Below, piece after piece: positions 26,010-35,256 of a stretch of DNA of 64,000 bases (position 1 is the stretch's first letter; each line of letters begins with the position of its first letter). Source of the DNA: Chromohalobacter sarecensis. Its GTDB lineage: Bacteria; Pseudomonadota; Gammaproteobacteria; Pseudomonadales; Halomonadaceae. The notes under the pieces are model-generated. The model saw nothing but the letters and a program-made list of their open reading frames with translations, was not told the origin of the DNA and searched no databases. A program made the translations under genes and the position numbers. The stretch spans positions 558,001 through 622,000 of the forward strand of contig NZ_JAKGAN010000002.1 in the NCBI RefSeq assembly GCF_023061135.1. Reading direction: 5' to 3'.

Positions 26010-26649
26010 TGCTTGGGAAACTCAAAATACCGGCACTAACAACGGTCGTATTTGGTACTGGTCCTGAGCGGTTGCAGTGGTAGTTCCTCCAAGTCTCAGC
26101 CCATGGATGGTGCTACGGGCGATGGTCCTGACATGGGTGACAACAACGGGGGCGGTAACAACGCGCACTCGTGGCGCTGCAATCCGCTGATAACGCCATT
26201 GGCCCGGGCAAGGTGGACACGACACTCGATGACCTGATCGGCGTGTTATCCGGCAATGCCGTGCCCGTGCGGCCCGGCGACTTGCTGTCAGCACTTACGG
26301 CGGGGCTCGACAATATCTTGGCACCGTTAATCGACCAGCTGCTCAGCGCCCTGGGATTGAGCCTCAATGGTGTGGATGCCGAATTGCTGGGTGCCGGATA
26401 TGGAAAAGCTTGAAGATCGCCTCACGGAGCTAGGTTTAATTACCGGTGAGGATGGCACACAAAAAGATGATAGTTGGCTCGCTCGCTTCAATACCCGATT
26501 TTGTAAGGATGCCCCCCACGTTTGAAGAAGGGTTGCTGACGATCTGCGTTCAAGCTGACTTTCCGCTTCCTATCTTGAACCTATTTGGCATCAGCATACC
26601 GGGCACGCCAGATCCCTTGAAAACGACTGCCAGCATCTTTTTCGATTGA
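26010..26649 (+). pseudogene. Frameshifted lipoprotein gene
   Basis: An ATG at 26010 starts MLGKLKIPALTTVVF, then the signal continues in another frame with LVLSGCSGSSSK, a clear lipobox. Acidic, Asn/Gly-rich sequence follows (DGPDMGDNNGGGNN). A second shift leads to VDTTLDDLIGVLSGNAVP and LLSALTAGLDNILAPLIDQL up to about 26400. More shifts are needed to link EKLEDRLTELGLITGEDG and the last frame ending FFD at 26649. At least three frame changes make this a decayed secreted lipoprotein. The family is not recognised. Confidence 0.6.
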
Positions 26650-26740
26650 CGAGGATCAGAGGCGCCACCGACGTCTATGCTAAGTAGTGACTCGGGGAAA
26701 AGGATGGCGGGTTTCATCTCGATGGCAGGAGGCTGCACGC

Positions 26741-28447
26741 ATGCTAAAGGGCATCGACAAGACCAAGGCCAAGCCTTGGCTATGGTATCTCCTTGTACTG
26801 GCGCTCCTGCCGCTGGAGGGGGCAGGAGCGGCCGAGGATGACGCTCCAGTACCGTCTGCTACCACGCCCACCGCGATGATCGTGGTGCCCAGTCAGATTT
26901 CGCTGCAAAGTGATGGTGCCCTGTTGGGCGATGTGCGCGACGCAGTCGTGGCCAGTGCACGTCGGGTGGATTCACCGCGGCTCAGCGATGCCTGGTTGGC
27001 ATTGGAGTCGCCCGACGCGGTCGTCGCTCAGCGTCAATGGACCTGGCGAGCTTTCGCCCTGGCGTTGGCCGCGCTGGTCATGGCAGTGCTCGCCATCTGG
27101 CTGGCGCGGTGGCGCGAGCGCAAGCGCCGCTTGAAGCGTCTAGCGCTGCGTAACGACAGGGTGACCGATCTACCGGGGAGGGTGTTGCTCGAACAGCGGA
27201 TGCAACGCTTCATGGACGACGTCTACGCCGTCTCGCTTTATTACCTGGCGTTCGATGACTTGCGCCACCTGCGCGCCCAGTTCGGGGTCGAATGCGCCGA
27301 TCTGGCGGCACAGGCCATCGCCGAGCGCCTGCGTGATACCTGTGGCGGCGTGTGTTATCCGGCGCGACTCTCGGACGACGTCTTCGTGGTCATGGCCACC
27401 GGCGCACCAGCCCCCTTGGCCATGGCGGCGCGTTATCAAGAGCTGCTCTACGCGCCCATTGAGGTTCATGGTGTGCCGCATCGGCTTGAGCCGCGCATCG
27501 GGATTGCCGTGTCGCCCGAGCATGGCAAGACACCCATGGCGCTGTTGCAAGCCGCGCAGGATGCCGCCGACCAGGTACTGGCCAGTACCGGTGCCGAGCC
27601 GCAGCTATTCAAGCTCGACCTGCTCAAGACCGCCGAGCGTCGGCGGTTCCTGGCGGAGACGCTGGCCGATGCAATGGAGCAAGAAACGCCGTTCTTCGAG
27701 CTGTATCTGCAACCCCAATACCGTCTTGCCACTCGGCAACTGGTAGGCGCTGAAGCCTTGATTCGTTGGCAGCACGCCACCTTCGGCACTATCTCGCCGG
27801 GTGAATTCATTCCCGTGGCCGAAGCCAGCCACCAGATCGTGCCGCTGGACGAAAAAGTCTTCGACACCATGCTCGCCTGGCTGGCGCGCTACGAACTGCC
27901 GCAGACGCAGCGCCTGGTGTGGGCGATCAACCTGTCGATACGCCATTTCGATGACCACCGATTCACCGACTGGCTGCTGGCGCGCTGCAAGCATTACGGC
28001 GTCCCCCCGCAATGTATCGAGCTGGAGGTCACCGAGCATGTCGCCACACAGGACCTTTCCCAGGTCCGCCAAATCATGCGCACCTTACGTCTGCACGGCT
28101 TCAGGCTGGTACTGGACGACTTCGGGGCCGGCTATACCTCGCTGCGGTTTCTCAAGGAATTGCCGTTCACCAAAGTCAAACTCGATAAGGTTTATATCGA
28201 TGCCATCGCCGACGACGAGCGCAGCCAGTTGCTGGTAAAGGGCATCATCGATCTGGCGCGGGGGCTAGGGTTGACTGTCGTCGCCGAAGGGATAGAAACT
28301 CAGGAGCAGATGGATGTCTTGCGCGGGCTGGGTTGCCCCATTGGCCAAGGCTATCTATTGGGAAGGCCGAGGCCCGTCGAGTCTTTCCTGTGGCGGCTAT
28401 CTCAGCACCAAGAAACGCTGCCAGCGCGCACCGCACGCGCGCGCTAG
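26741..28447 (+). CDS. c-di-GMP phosphodiesterase with degenerate GGDEF and intact EAL
   Basis: The 568-residue protein has a signal/first membrane segment (about 12-28), a short periplasmic part, a second membrane helix (about 103-125), a GGDEF domain whose motif is replaced by SDDVF (no cyclase activity expected), and a C-terminal EAL domain with GAEALIRW, LDDFGAGYTSL and VAEGIET. It should hydrolyse c-di-GMP. The start at 26741 follows AGGAGG. With the cyclase at 19259 the region carries both arms of c-di-GMP control. Confidence 0.9.
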   Translation: MLKGIDKTKAKPWLWYLLVLALLPLEGAGAAEDDAPVPSATTPTAMIVVPSQISLQSDGALLGDVRDAVVASARRVDSPRLSDAWLALESPDAVVAQRQWTWRAFALALAALVMAVLAIWLARWRERKRRLKRLALRNDRVTDLPGRVLLEQRMQRFMDDVYAVSLYYLAFDDLRHLRAQFGVECADLAAQAIAERLRDTCGGVCYPARLSDDVFVVMATGAPAPLAMAARYQELLYAPIEVHGVPHRLEPRIGIAVSPEHGKTPMALLQAAQDAADQVLASTGAEPQLFKLDLLKTAERRRFLAETLADAMEQETPFFELYLQPQYRLATRQLVGAEALIRWQHATFGTISPGEFIPVAEASHQIVPLDEKVFDTMLAWLARYELPQTQRLVWAINLSIRHFDDHRFTDWLLARCKHYGVPPQCIELEVTEHVATQDLSQVRQIMRTLRLHGFRLVLDDFGAGYTSLRFLKELPFTKVKLDKVYIDAIADDERSQLLVKGIIDLARGLGLTVVAEGIETQEQMDVLRGLGCPIGQGYLLGRPRPVESFLWRLSQHQETLPARTARAR

Positions 28448-28698
28448 GGTTTGTACGCCAATTCGGTGGGCGCGGAGTATATAAAATACCGCAGGGATTG
28501 AACTTCGCAGATTCGGCATCATCTATAATGCTGGGCCGAGTCGATGCCAAGCGATTCACATCGCCTATTCAGAAAGATCGTTTTTCCCGCGTTACCTATC
28601 CGCGCGACTCGTTGCCGTACGTCGAGCGTCTCCGGTGAACCTCACCGAAGGCGTGCTATTACGTTTTTGAACCGTTACATCGTGATTTCAATATTTCC

Positions 28699-28965
28699 AT
28701 GAAAAACAATCGCCAAGCCTCGTCACGCCAAATGGACGAGCGTGAAAAACTCCGCAAGTTTCGTGAACTCGATGACGCCTTCGCCACGGCTCTACAGGAG
28801 CTCGATGGCGGCGGGGCAAGCAATGCAGAGGCCGAACCTCAAGAGCCGCCGTTCGAGGAGCGCTTGCAGGCGCTGATGAACGAGTACAGCCAGTCCAGTC
28901 GAAGCGTTGCCACGTTGTTGCGCACCATCGTCGAGCTGCGTCACACGTCACGCGGGGCACAGTGA
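28699..28965 (+). CDS. Short MvaT-like coiled-coil protein lacking a DNA-binding domain
   Basis: The 88-residue protein contains PPFEERLQALMNEYSQSSRS, which aligns with EFKEKLETLMKEYDKTPAA of the MvaT protein at 24119, preceded by a charged helical stretch. The YKNPNTGEVVETRGGN-type DNA-binding half of MvaT is absent and the protein stops shortly after the second helix. It could dimerise with MvaT and modulate it, as H-NST does with H-NS, but this is inference. No good ribosome-binding site precedes the ATG. Confidence 0.6.
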   Translation: MKNNRQASSRQMDEREKLRKFRELDDAFATALQELDGGGASNAEAEPQEPPFEERLQALMNEYSQSSRSVATLLRTIVELRHTSRGAQ

Positions 28966-29181
28966 AACACCTGCTGGGGCGCGTCACTGGCGCGCTGAGA
29001 AGATACGAAGAGAAAGTGTTGACAGCGCCCCCACAAAGGTCCAAGCTTAGCTCAGTAGGTTAGCAAGTGGCATACCGCAGTAGTAATCGATGTTTTCGAG
29101 AGCCTGGTGTATCGCTAATTTGTTTTACCCACTGCAACTCGGGTAAATACCCGGCAATTGAAAGCGCAAAGGATATTGAAA

Positions 29182-29385
29182 ATGGCAACTGGTACAGTTA
29201 AGTGGTTTAACGACGCTAAAGGTTTCGGCTTCATTTCTCCGGACGACGGCGGCGACGACCTCTTTGCCCACTTCTCCGAAATTCAGGCTGAAGGTTTCAA
29301 GTCCCTGCAAGACGGTCAAAAAGTCTCTTTTGACGTCACCCAGGGCAAGAAAGGCCTTCAGGCCTCTAATATCAAGCCTGAGTGA
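29182..29385 (+). CDS. Cold-shock-domain protein
   Basis: The 67-residue protein [20 protein letters not shown] has RNP1 (KGFGFI) and RNP2 (LFAHFS), the single-stranded RNA/DNA-binding motifs of CspA-type proteins. The ATG at 29182 is preferred over 29158. The leader is long (about 215 bp with no gene), typical of cold-shock genes. A terminator follows. Confidence 0.95.
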   Translation: MATGTVKWFNDAKGFGFISPDDGGDDLFAHFSEIQAEGFKSLQDGQKVSFDVTQGKKGLQASNIKPE

Positions 29386-29425
29386 TCTCACTCGCTTGAT
29401 TCGAAACCTCCAAGGTTTCGCATAG

Positions 29426-29457
29426 CAGGGCCCGCTTCGGCGGGCCCTGTTACGTTT
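29426..29457 (+). terminator. Rho-independent terminator of the cold-shock gene
   Basis: CAGGGCCCGC-TTCG-GCGGGCCCTG hairpin followed by TTACGTTTT. Confidence 0.9.
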
Positions 29458-29471
29458 TGGGTGGCGGATGA

Positions 29472-30137
29472 TCAACGACTGCTCGGTAGTGACTCCAGCC
29501 ATTGGCGTATACGCTTCTGATGCCAGCGACGCGACACGCGGTAGGTATCGAACGACGTCGGCACGATCAGGCAGCCCTGATTTTTGACGTTGGGGTCGAG
29601 CTCCGCCTTTTCCAGCATGAAGCAACGGTAGGCTCCCAGCGGGCGATTCTCGCTGCCGTAGATCGCGATCAGCCGGATCTCCAGCATCCTCAGCATTTCA
29701 TCATCGAGCGTCAGCGTGTTCCGGTCGATATCGAGATTGTGCCCCTCGGCGATGTGATCGATGATCTCCCTGAACGAGCACACCTGATGATAGTCGCCCG
29801 AGGCGAGTGGGCCTTGGCGCGTGGCACTTTCCTCGCTACTTTCTTCTCCGCTGTCATCCGACCGCGTGTAGTCGGTTAGATCGCAGGTATATTCGCCTTG
29901 GGACGTATGCAATACACCCAGGACATTCGTGACGAAGATCGCTTCTGAGCTCATGTTGCTGATCAGGCACATGCCGTCCGGCGACTTGCTGCGGCCGCGG
30001 TTGATGAGGATGCGCGGCCGCCGCTGGCGCGCAAACCCCAGGTAAAGCAGCTGCGCGTAGAACAGCCACACGCCCAGGGTGCAGAAACTCGCGATTGCGC
30101 TCAGCGCACCGCTATTATTGTTGAGCCACTCGAGCAT
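29472..30137 (-). CDS. Hypothetical single-pass membrane protein
   Basis: The 221-residue protein has one N-terminal membrane helix (about 10-36, ALSAIASFCTLGVWLFYAQL) and a soluble domain with an acidic patch (SDDSGEESSEESA). The ATG follows AAGGAGAGCAAGGA. It is convergent with the cold-shock gene. I do not recognise the family. Confidence 0.75.
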   Translation of the reverse strand: MLEWLNNNSGALSAIASFCTLGVWLFYAQLLYLGFARQRRPRILINRGRSKSPDGMCLISNMSSEAIFVTNVLGVLHTSQGEYTCDLTDYTRSDDSGEESSEESATRQGPLASGDYHQVCSFREIIDHIAEGHNLDIDRNTLTLDDEMLRMLEIRLIAIYGSENRPLGAYRCFMLEKAELDPNVKNQGCLIVPTSFDTYRVSRRWHQKRIRQWLESLPSSR

Positions 30138-30411
30138 TCCTTGCTCTCCTTATGGGTGGTAAGTAAATGGTATTGTTTGAAAAAGAATAAACGCTATCGA
30201 CGCAGAGCGTCTGACAGCGTTCGTTGCTGGCGTTAGTAGTCTAGCAAAAGGCGTGAAACGTGCGTCGCGAATGGCGTGGTACATCTACCTATTGCGCGGG
30301 TCATATAGCTTGTTATGTCATCAGCTAAGTTTCAATAACAATTGTTAAGAACAAGACATAGAGCCTGTCACTTTAAAAAGTTGATTCTGCGCGAGGTCAA
30401 CCGGGCGCGGA

Positions 30412-31440
30412 TCAGCCGGCGTCGTTGCCGTCACGCTTGAGGCGTTTCACCCAGCGCTGCTTGGCGTATTTGCGCAGGTTCTCGACGTTGTCCGTCTCGT
30501 CGACGATATCCTGGCCGAGAATCGTCTCGATCACGTCTTCCAGTGTGATCAAGCCCACCCAGGTGCCGTGCTCGTCGTACACCACGCGCATGTGGCCGTG
30601 ATCCTTGAGCATCGCGGTGAAGACATGCTCCACGTTATCCGTCTCGTGCAGCGCCTCGATGGGGTGCATCAGCGCCTTCATGGTCTGCTCATCCTCGGCG
30701 TGATAAGTATCCGCCTTATGGATGTAGCCAATCGACTGCTCGCCGCCGTCCATTACCGGAAAGCGCGTGAACTGCATCTTGCCGAACTGCGCATCGAACT
30801 CCGCCACGCTGAGATCCGGCGTCACCGCCACGCATACCGTGCGCGGCGTCATCACGCTCTTCACCTGAATCTCATGCAGGTTGAGAATATTGACGATAGC
30901 GCGGGCCTCGTCATTGTCCAGCGCCTTCTCATCCAGGCCGATACGCGCCAGCGCCTTGATCTCGCCGCGCATGTCGACATCGTTCTCCGAAGAGCCGATA
31001 CGATTGGTGATCCGCTCGGAAAGCCAGATGAACGGCGTCAACACCACGATCATCACCCGCAAGATCGGCGGCAGCAGCGGGGCGAGGGCTCGCCAGTAGC
31101 TCGCGCCGATGGTCTTGGGGATGATCTCGGAAAGTATCAGGATCGCCAGCGTCATCACTGCCGAGGCAATCGCCACATGCGCATCGCCGAACACCACCGC
31201 CACCTGCGCGCCCACGCCCGTCGCACCCACGGTATGCGCGATGGTATTGAGCGTGAGGATCGCCGCCAGCGGCCTATCGATGTTGGACTTCAGCTTGGAA
31301 AGCGAGGCGTGCAGCTTCGGGCGCTCGTCCTTCAACTGCGCGATATAGCTCGGCGTGAGTGACAGCAACGCCGCCTCGAGAATGGAACACAGAAACGAAA
31401 ACCCGATGGAAAGCAGGGCAAAGGCCGCAAGGAGGACCAT
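30412..31440 (-). CDS. CNNM/HlyC-type membrane protein with CBS pair
   Basis: The 342-residue protein has an N-terminal CNNM (DUF21) transmembrane domain (about 1-170; LSEIIPKTIGA) and two CBS repeats (about 190-310; VKSVMTPRTVCV and GLITLEDVIETILG). The usual C-terminal CorC_HlyC domain of longer relatives is missing. Members are linked to Mg2+/Na+ transport. It is divergent from the first TA module at 31602. Confidence 0.88.
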   Translation of the reverse strand: MVLLAAFALLSIGFSFLCSILEAALLSLTPSYIAQLKDERPKLHASLSKLKSNIDRPLAAILTLNTIAHTVGATGVGAQVAVVFGDAHVAIASAVMTLAILILSEIIPKTIGASYWRALAPLLPPILRVMIVVLTPFIWLSERITNRIGSSENDVDMRGEIKALARIGLDEKALDNDEARAIVNILNLHEIQVKSVMTPRTVCVAVTPDLSVAEFDAQFGKMQFTRFPVMDGGEQSIGYIHKADTYHAEDEQTMKALMHPIEALHETDNVEHVFTAMLKDHGHMRVVYDEHGTWVGLITLEDVIETILGQDIVDETDNVENLRKYAKQRWVKRLKRDGNDAG

Positions 31441-31601
31441 GAAGACTCTTGGTTAAGAATGGAGCGAGTATTTATCCAGTCTCGAAGAAGACTGTCAATC
31501 CATGCATGAAGCGTTTTGCTTTCATCGACAGCCAGGCCCAAGCGGTCTAAGGTATTTATAGGTATTACCTCTGACTACGAGCTTTAATCACGGAGGCTGA
31601 C

Positions 31602-31880
31602 ATGGCGACCCCGACATCCATCAAGCTCGACGACGATCTGAAAGGAAGGGTGCAGCACTTGGCCGATGCGCGCCGACGCTCGTCACACTGGCTCATGCGT
31701 GAAGCCATCGAGCAGTATGTCGTGCGTGAGGAAAGCCGGGAAGCCTTCAAGCAGGATGCGCTCCGGGCTTGGGAGGACTACCAGGCGACCGGCCTGCACG
31801 CGACTGCAGACGACGTAGAGAAGTGGCTGAATAGCTGGGGAACGGATCATGAGGAGCCCGCTCCCACATGCCACAAGTGA
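31602..31880 (+). CDS. Ribbon-helix-helix (CopG-type) antitoxin
   Basis: The 92-residue protein begins MATPTSIKLDDDLKGRVQHL, a ribbon-helix-helix DNA-binding start, followed by an acidic C-terminal part that should cap the toxin. It overlaps the ParE-like gene by 13 bp. It normally represses its own operon. This pair is outside the repeat-separated part of the island. Confidence 0.88.
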   Translation: MATPTSIKLDDDLKGRVQHLADARRRSSHWLMREAIEQYVVREESREAFKQDALRAWEDYQATGLHATADDVEKWLNSWGTDHEEPAPTCHK

Positions 31881-32158
31881 TCTTCGCCCCGGCAGCGATC
31901 AGCGACCTCGAGCGGCTGCGTGAATTCTTGCAACCGAAGAATCCCGCAGCGGCCGAGCGAGCTTCCCAGGCTATCCTCCAAGGCGTCCAGGCACTCGGTG
32001 AACATTCCCATATCGGACGCCCAATCGACGACCTGCCAGAAGCCTACCGGGATTGGCTGATTGACTTCGGCGATAGCGACTATATCGCCCGGTACCGTGT
32101 CGACGCTGACACCGTGGTAGTGTTGGCCATCCGTCAACAGAAAGAAGCGGGCTTCTAG
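31868..32158 (+). CDS. ParE/RelE-superfamily toxin
   Basis: The 96-residue protein opens MPQVIFAPAAISDLERLREF and ends with VVVLAIRQQKEAGF, the ParE-type core. ParE proteins target gyrase, RelE proteins mRNA; sequence alone favours ParE. It overlaps the upstream antitoxin gene, forming a standard two-gene operon. Confidence 0.87.
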   Translation: MPQVIFAPAAISDLERLREFLQPKNPAAAERASQAILQGVQALGEHSHIGRPIDDLPEAYRDWLIDFGDSDYIARYRVDADTVVVLAIRQQKEAGF

Positions 32159-32225
32159 CTGGCTGCCCAGCAACCGCGCCCATCTGCAATAGTCTCAACC
32201 CGATATTCCGGATACCCGAATCAAG

Positions 32226-33062
32226 ATGACCGATTTTATTACCGATTCCACGCGCAATCGCCTTATCGAGGGCGTTCACGTCGCCGGCCAGGAAGTCATG
32301 GCGATTTACCGTCGCGACTTCGAAATCGAGGAAAAAGCCGACGCCAGCCCGCTCACCGAGGCGGACATGGCCTCGCACCACGCCCTGGTCGGGCTGCTGG
32401 AAGCGCTCACCCCCAAGGTGCCGATTCTCTCCGAGGAATCCGCCGAGATCCGCTACGAGACCCGCCAGACGTGGCAGCGTTACTGGCTGATCGACCCGCT
32501 GGATGGCACCAAGGAATTCATCAGTCACAACGGTGAATTCACGCTCAACGTCGCCCTGGTGGAAGACGGCGTGCCGGTGTTCGGCATCGTCCACGCGCCC
32601 GCGCTGGAAAGCGGCCCCGCGACCTGGTGGGGCCAGCACGGGGAGGGCGCCTACAAGCGCGAGAACGGCAGTGACGACCAGCCGATTCACGCCCGCGCCT
32701 TGCCCGACCCCCAGGCCGAGCCCTGGAAGATTATCGGCAGCCGCCGCCATGGTGCTGAAATCTTCGACGCCTTCTGCCAGCGCCTGCCCGCGCATGAATG
32801 CGTCACCATGGGCAGCTCGTTGAAGCTATGCCTGGTCGCCGAAGGCCAAGCCGATCTCTACCCGCGTCTCGCGCCCACCTGCGAATGGGACACCGCCGCC
32901 GCCCAAGCCGTGGTCACCGCCGCCGGCGGGCACGTACTCGATGTCCAAACGCTTGAACCGCTGCGCTGCAACCAACAAGACAGCGTCTTGAACCCCTTCT
33001 TCATCGTCTGCGGCCAGCGCGACGCACGCTGGGAAAACGCCCTGCGTGAAAGCATCGCCTGA
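32226..33062 (+). CDS. cysQ: 3'(2'),5'-bisphosphate nucleotidase CysQ
   Basis: Removes the 3'-phosphate of PAP (and PAPS), relieving product inhibition in sulfate assimilation. The 278-residue protein has the inositol-phosphatase-family metal motifs: LSEESAEIRY, WLIDPLDGTKEFI and CEWDTAAAQAV. It stands alone between TA modules. The last codons (GAAAGCATCGCC) recur next to repeat copy F, so the element there carried part of the cysQ end. Confidence 0.93.
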   Translation: MTDFITDSTRNRLIEGVHVAGQEVMAIYRRDFEIEEKADASPLTEADMASHHALVGLLEALTPKVPILSEESAEIRYETRQTWQRYWLIDPLDGTKEFISHNGEFTLNVALVEDGVPVFGIVHAPALESGPATWWGQHGEGAYKRENGSDDQPIHARALPDPQAEPWKIIGSRRHGAEIFDAFCQRLPAHECVTMGSSLKLCLVAEGQADLYPRLAPTCEWDTAAAQAVVTAAGGHVLDVQTLEPLRCNQQDSVLNPFFIVCGQRDARWENALRESIA

Positions 33063-33071
33063 TGCGGCCCT

Positions 33072-33197
33072 AAGCGGCGAGCTACGAGCGGCGGGCTATA
33101 ATACTGACGAAGCTCGAAGCTCGAAGCTCGAAGCTCGAAGCTCGAAGCTCGAAGCCACTCTTCACAGCGCCCCGAACCTGGCGCTCGAAGCCCGCTA
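33072..33197. repeat. TA-island repeat, copy A (7 heptamers)
   Basis: Left arm GCGGCGAGCTACGAGCGGCG leading to GGGCTATAAT, then seven units ending in GAAGC (TCGAAGC repeated, 33109-33155), then CACTCTTCACAGCGCCCCG and AACCTGGCGCTCGAAGCCCGC. AGCGCC/GGCGCT form a 6-bp hairpin. This is the longest copy and follows cysQ directly. Confidence 0.85.
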
Positions 33198-33232
33198 ACC
33201 ACCACATGCTTCGACAACCGATCCTATTCCCG

Positions 33233-33781
33233 TCATCCGCCTCGGGTCTTTAACGACAAGAACAGCATAAGGGGGTTGTCGGGGCTCTCGAGAAAACCAT
33301 GCTTCTTGTAGAAAGCTGCCGCGTCCTCATCGAGCGCATCGACAATTAGGGCACGCGCTGCAACATGTCCAGCCGCGATCAAAGATCGCTCGATAGCATC
33401 TCCGAGCAGGTCGCCACCGAGTCCCGCACCCTGGCAAGGCTGATCTACCGCTAGCCTCCCCAGCTTTATCACAGGCAATTCAGTGGGCATGTTGCGCCGC
33501 ATGTTCTTGGGGGATAAGTCCCGCAGCACCGCGCCGGTCGCCAGTGAGAAGTAGCCTGCCACCTGGCTTGTTCCTTCATAGCACACGACATACGTCGTTG
33601 TGGCCTTACGCTGCGTGTTCTTGACACCTCGATCCTTCAAGAAATCGTTAAGGCTATACCGGCCACAATCGAACTTATCGACTTCATGAAGCTGGGCAAT
33701 AACGACAGGAGGATCAACACGCGCCGCTTCAATTACGTCTTGTCCCAGCGTTTCTTTCGGTTCATCAGCTTCATCACACAT
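33233..33781 (-). CDS. GNAT-family acetyltransferase toxin (TacT-like)
   Basis: The 182-residue protein has the GNAT core with the acetyl-CoA loop QGAGLGGDLLGDAI (about residue 117) and the C-terminal YKKHGFLESPDNPLMLFLSL. TacT-type toxins acetylate the amino group of charged tRNAs. It overlaps the DUF1778 antitoxin gene by 49 bp with the ATG at 33781; no better in-frame start is seen nearby. Confidence 0.88.
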   Translation of the reverse strand: MCDEADEPKETLGQDVIEAARVDPPVVIAQLHEVDKFDCGRYSLNDFLKDRGVKNTQRKATTTYVVCYEGTSQVAGYFSLATGAVLRDLSPKNMRRNMPTELPVIKLGRLAVDQPCQGAGLGGDLLGDAIERSLIAAGHVAARALIVDALDEDAAAFYKKHGFLESPDNPLMLFLSLKTRGG

Positions 33782-34026
33782 GGATTGTCCTCGATGGGGG
33801 CTTCTAATGCCCTTTCGAAGGCCTCAAACGAGCGATCATCCATTACAAGCACACGCCGATCCATCAAGATTTCCTCTGCTCGACGACATGCTGCATCCAG
33901 CACGAAGCTGGTCCGATCACCGCCACATTCTGCAACGGCCCTATCAATGAGGGCGCGTTTTTTACTCTCAACGCGCATATTGAGAGGCAACAACTTATTC
34001 GTCCGCGCCTCTGCAACTTGGCTCAT
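33733..34026 (-). CDS. DUF1778 ribbon-helix-helix antitoxin
   Basis: The 97-residue antitoxin partner of the GNAT toxin contains LNMRVESKKRALIDRAVAEC, the DUF1778 DNA-binding arm, and a C-terminal helix (DDRSFEAFERALEAP) that blocks the toxin active site in this family. The ATG at 34026 follows AGGTGA; the GTG nine bases upstream (34035) is less likely. Confidence 0.88.
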   Translation of the reverse strand: MSQVAEARTNKLLPLNMRVESKKRALIDRAVAECGGDRTSFVLDAACRRAEEILMDRRVLVMDDRSFEAFERALEAPIEDNPCVMKLMNRKKRWDKT

Positions 34027-34210
34027 GCTTATCACCTATGAATTGAGTTTTACTTACGCCTTAGCCGTTTAATGGCGCTAGCATCGCCACACACTGAATG
34101 CGTGTGTCTTAGGACACACAATAGCGCGACGTAACGCTGTCGTCTATACCGTAACGCTATTAGCTACACGTATAGCTAGACCTCTCGGGTCACTTTGGGC
34201 ATACCCTATT

Positions 34211-34247
34211 AAAGCGCCCCGGACCTGGCGCCCGAAGCTCGAATGCG
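34211..34247. repeat. TA-island repeat, copy B (right arm only)
   Basis: AGCGCCCCGGACCTGGCGC followed by CCGAAGCTCGAATGCG. The left arm and most heptamers are missing. Confidence 0.75.
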
Positions 34248-34305
34248 CTATCCGTCGAATCATTTGATATACTGAAAATGTATCAAGTAATTTAAGGAGG
34301 GGGCC

Positions 34306-34758
34306 ATGCAAGGCGCGATCAAAGAGTATCGACCCACGGCGGTAGATCGGAAGGAAGACTTCTGGCAGACCTTGGGGTTGCCTTCACGAGGGCCAAAACT
34401 GCATGAAGCGTTGAGCGAAGGCATCCCCTACAAGGTTTACACAACGCTCGCGGCAGCCTCTGGCCTGGAGAGTAAAGAGTTGGCGCGGTATGTCGCCATT
34501 TCCCCGGCCAGTTTGCAGCGTCGAGCGAAAGCAGGGCACTTCAAGCGGGACGAGGGTGACCGGCTGTATCGCTTTGCTGAAGTCTACAAGAGCGCCGTCG
34601 ACCTGTTCGAGGGCGACCGACAGCGGGCCAACACCTGGCTTCTCAATCCGGTGCGGGGGCTAGGTGACCAGAGGCCGGTGGAGATGATCGCGACGACCGC
34701 CGGGGCGGAAGCCGTGCTGGACCTGATCGGACGGCTTGAGCACGGCGTGTTCGCATGA
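34306..34758 (+). CDS. Xre/MbcA/ParS-type antitoxin (DUF2384)
   Basis: The 150-residue antitoxin of a RES-type module has a helix-turn-helix near residues 55-80 (ELARYVAISPASLQRRAKAG) and the C-terminal DUF2384 segment (ANTWLLNPVRGLGDQRPVEM). The ATG follows AAGGAGGGGG. It overlaps the RES toxin gene by four bases. Confidence 0.9.
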   Translation: MQGAIKEYRPTAVDRKEDFWQTLGLPSRGPKLHEALSEGIPYKVYTTLAAASGLESKELARYVAISPASLQRRAKAGHFKRDEGDRLYRFAEVYKSAVDLFEGDRQRANTWLLNPVRGLGDQRPVEMIATTAGAEAVLDLIGRLEHGVFA

Positions 34759-35219
34759 GCACGGTGTCTGGATACCGACTCGTCAAGCGGAAATGGCTCA
34801 AGAGTGCCTTCGATGGTGAAGGCGCCCGATTGTACGGTGGGCGTTGGAACAGCAAAGGCAACGCCTGCGTGTACCTCGCGGGCGCTGAATCGTTGGCCAT
34901 GCTCGAGGTGATGGTGCACCTCAACGACTACCGTTTGCTGGAAGACTATGCGCTGCTCGAGGTGACGTTTCAGGAAGACGACCTCATGCGCCTTCCAGCA
35001 GATGGACGCCCGGATGACTGGATGGTCGAGCCAGCGCCCTCATCGACCGCCGAGATCGGCGACGGTTGGCTGGAAAGCCAATCGAGCCTCGTGCTCGCCG
35101 TGCCGAGCGTCGTGGTGCCCAGAGAAACGAATTACCTCGTCAACCCGAACCATGCTGGCTTCAAGGCGATGGTCGATGGCGCCACAGAAATCGCGTTTGT
35201 CCCGGATAAACGTCTTTGA
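34755..35219 (+). CDS. RES-domain toxin
   Basis: The 154-residue protein has GYRLVKRKW at the start, GARLYGGRWNSKGNACVYLA (RES arginine) and LAMLEVMVHL (conserved Glu). RES toxins degrade NAD+, as shown for MbcT. Start and stop overlap (ATGA) couple it to the antitoxin. A second RES pair of different sequence lies at 40094. Confidence 0.9.
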   Translation: MSTVSGYRLVKRKWLKSAFDGEGARLYGGRWNSKGNACVYLAGAESLAMLEVMVHLNDYRLLEDYALLEVTFQEDDLMRLPADGRPDDWMVEPAPSSTAEIGDGWLESQSSLVLAVPSVVVPRETNYLVNPNHAGFKAMVDGATEIAFVPDKRL

Positions 35220-35256
35220 TACCTCTTCAATGCCGCCGTACGCGCTGGAACGCTTC

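Noticed and set aside
33107-33155. Heptamer tract as a CRISPR array
   Set aside because: Units are 7 bp, contiguous and identical, without spacers; no cas genes.
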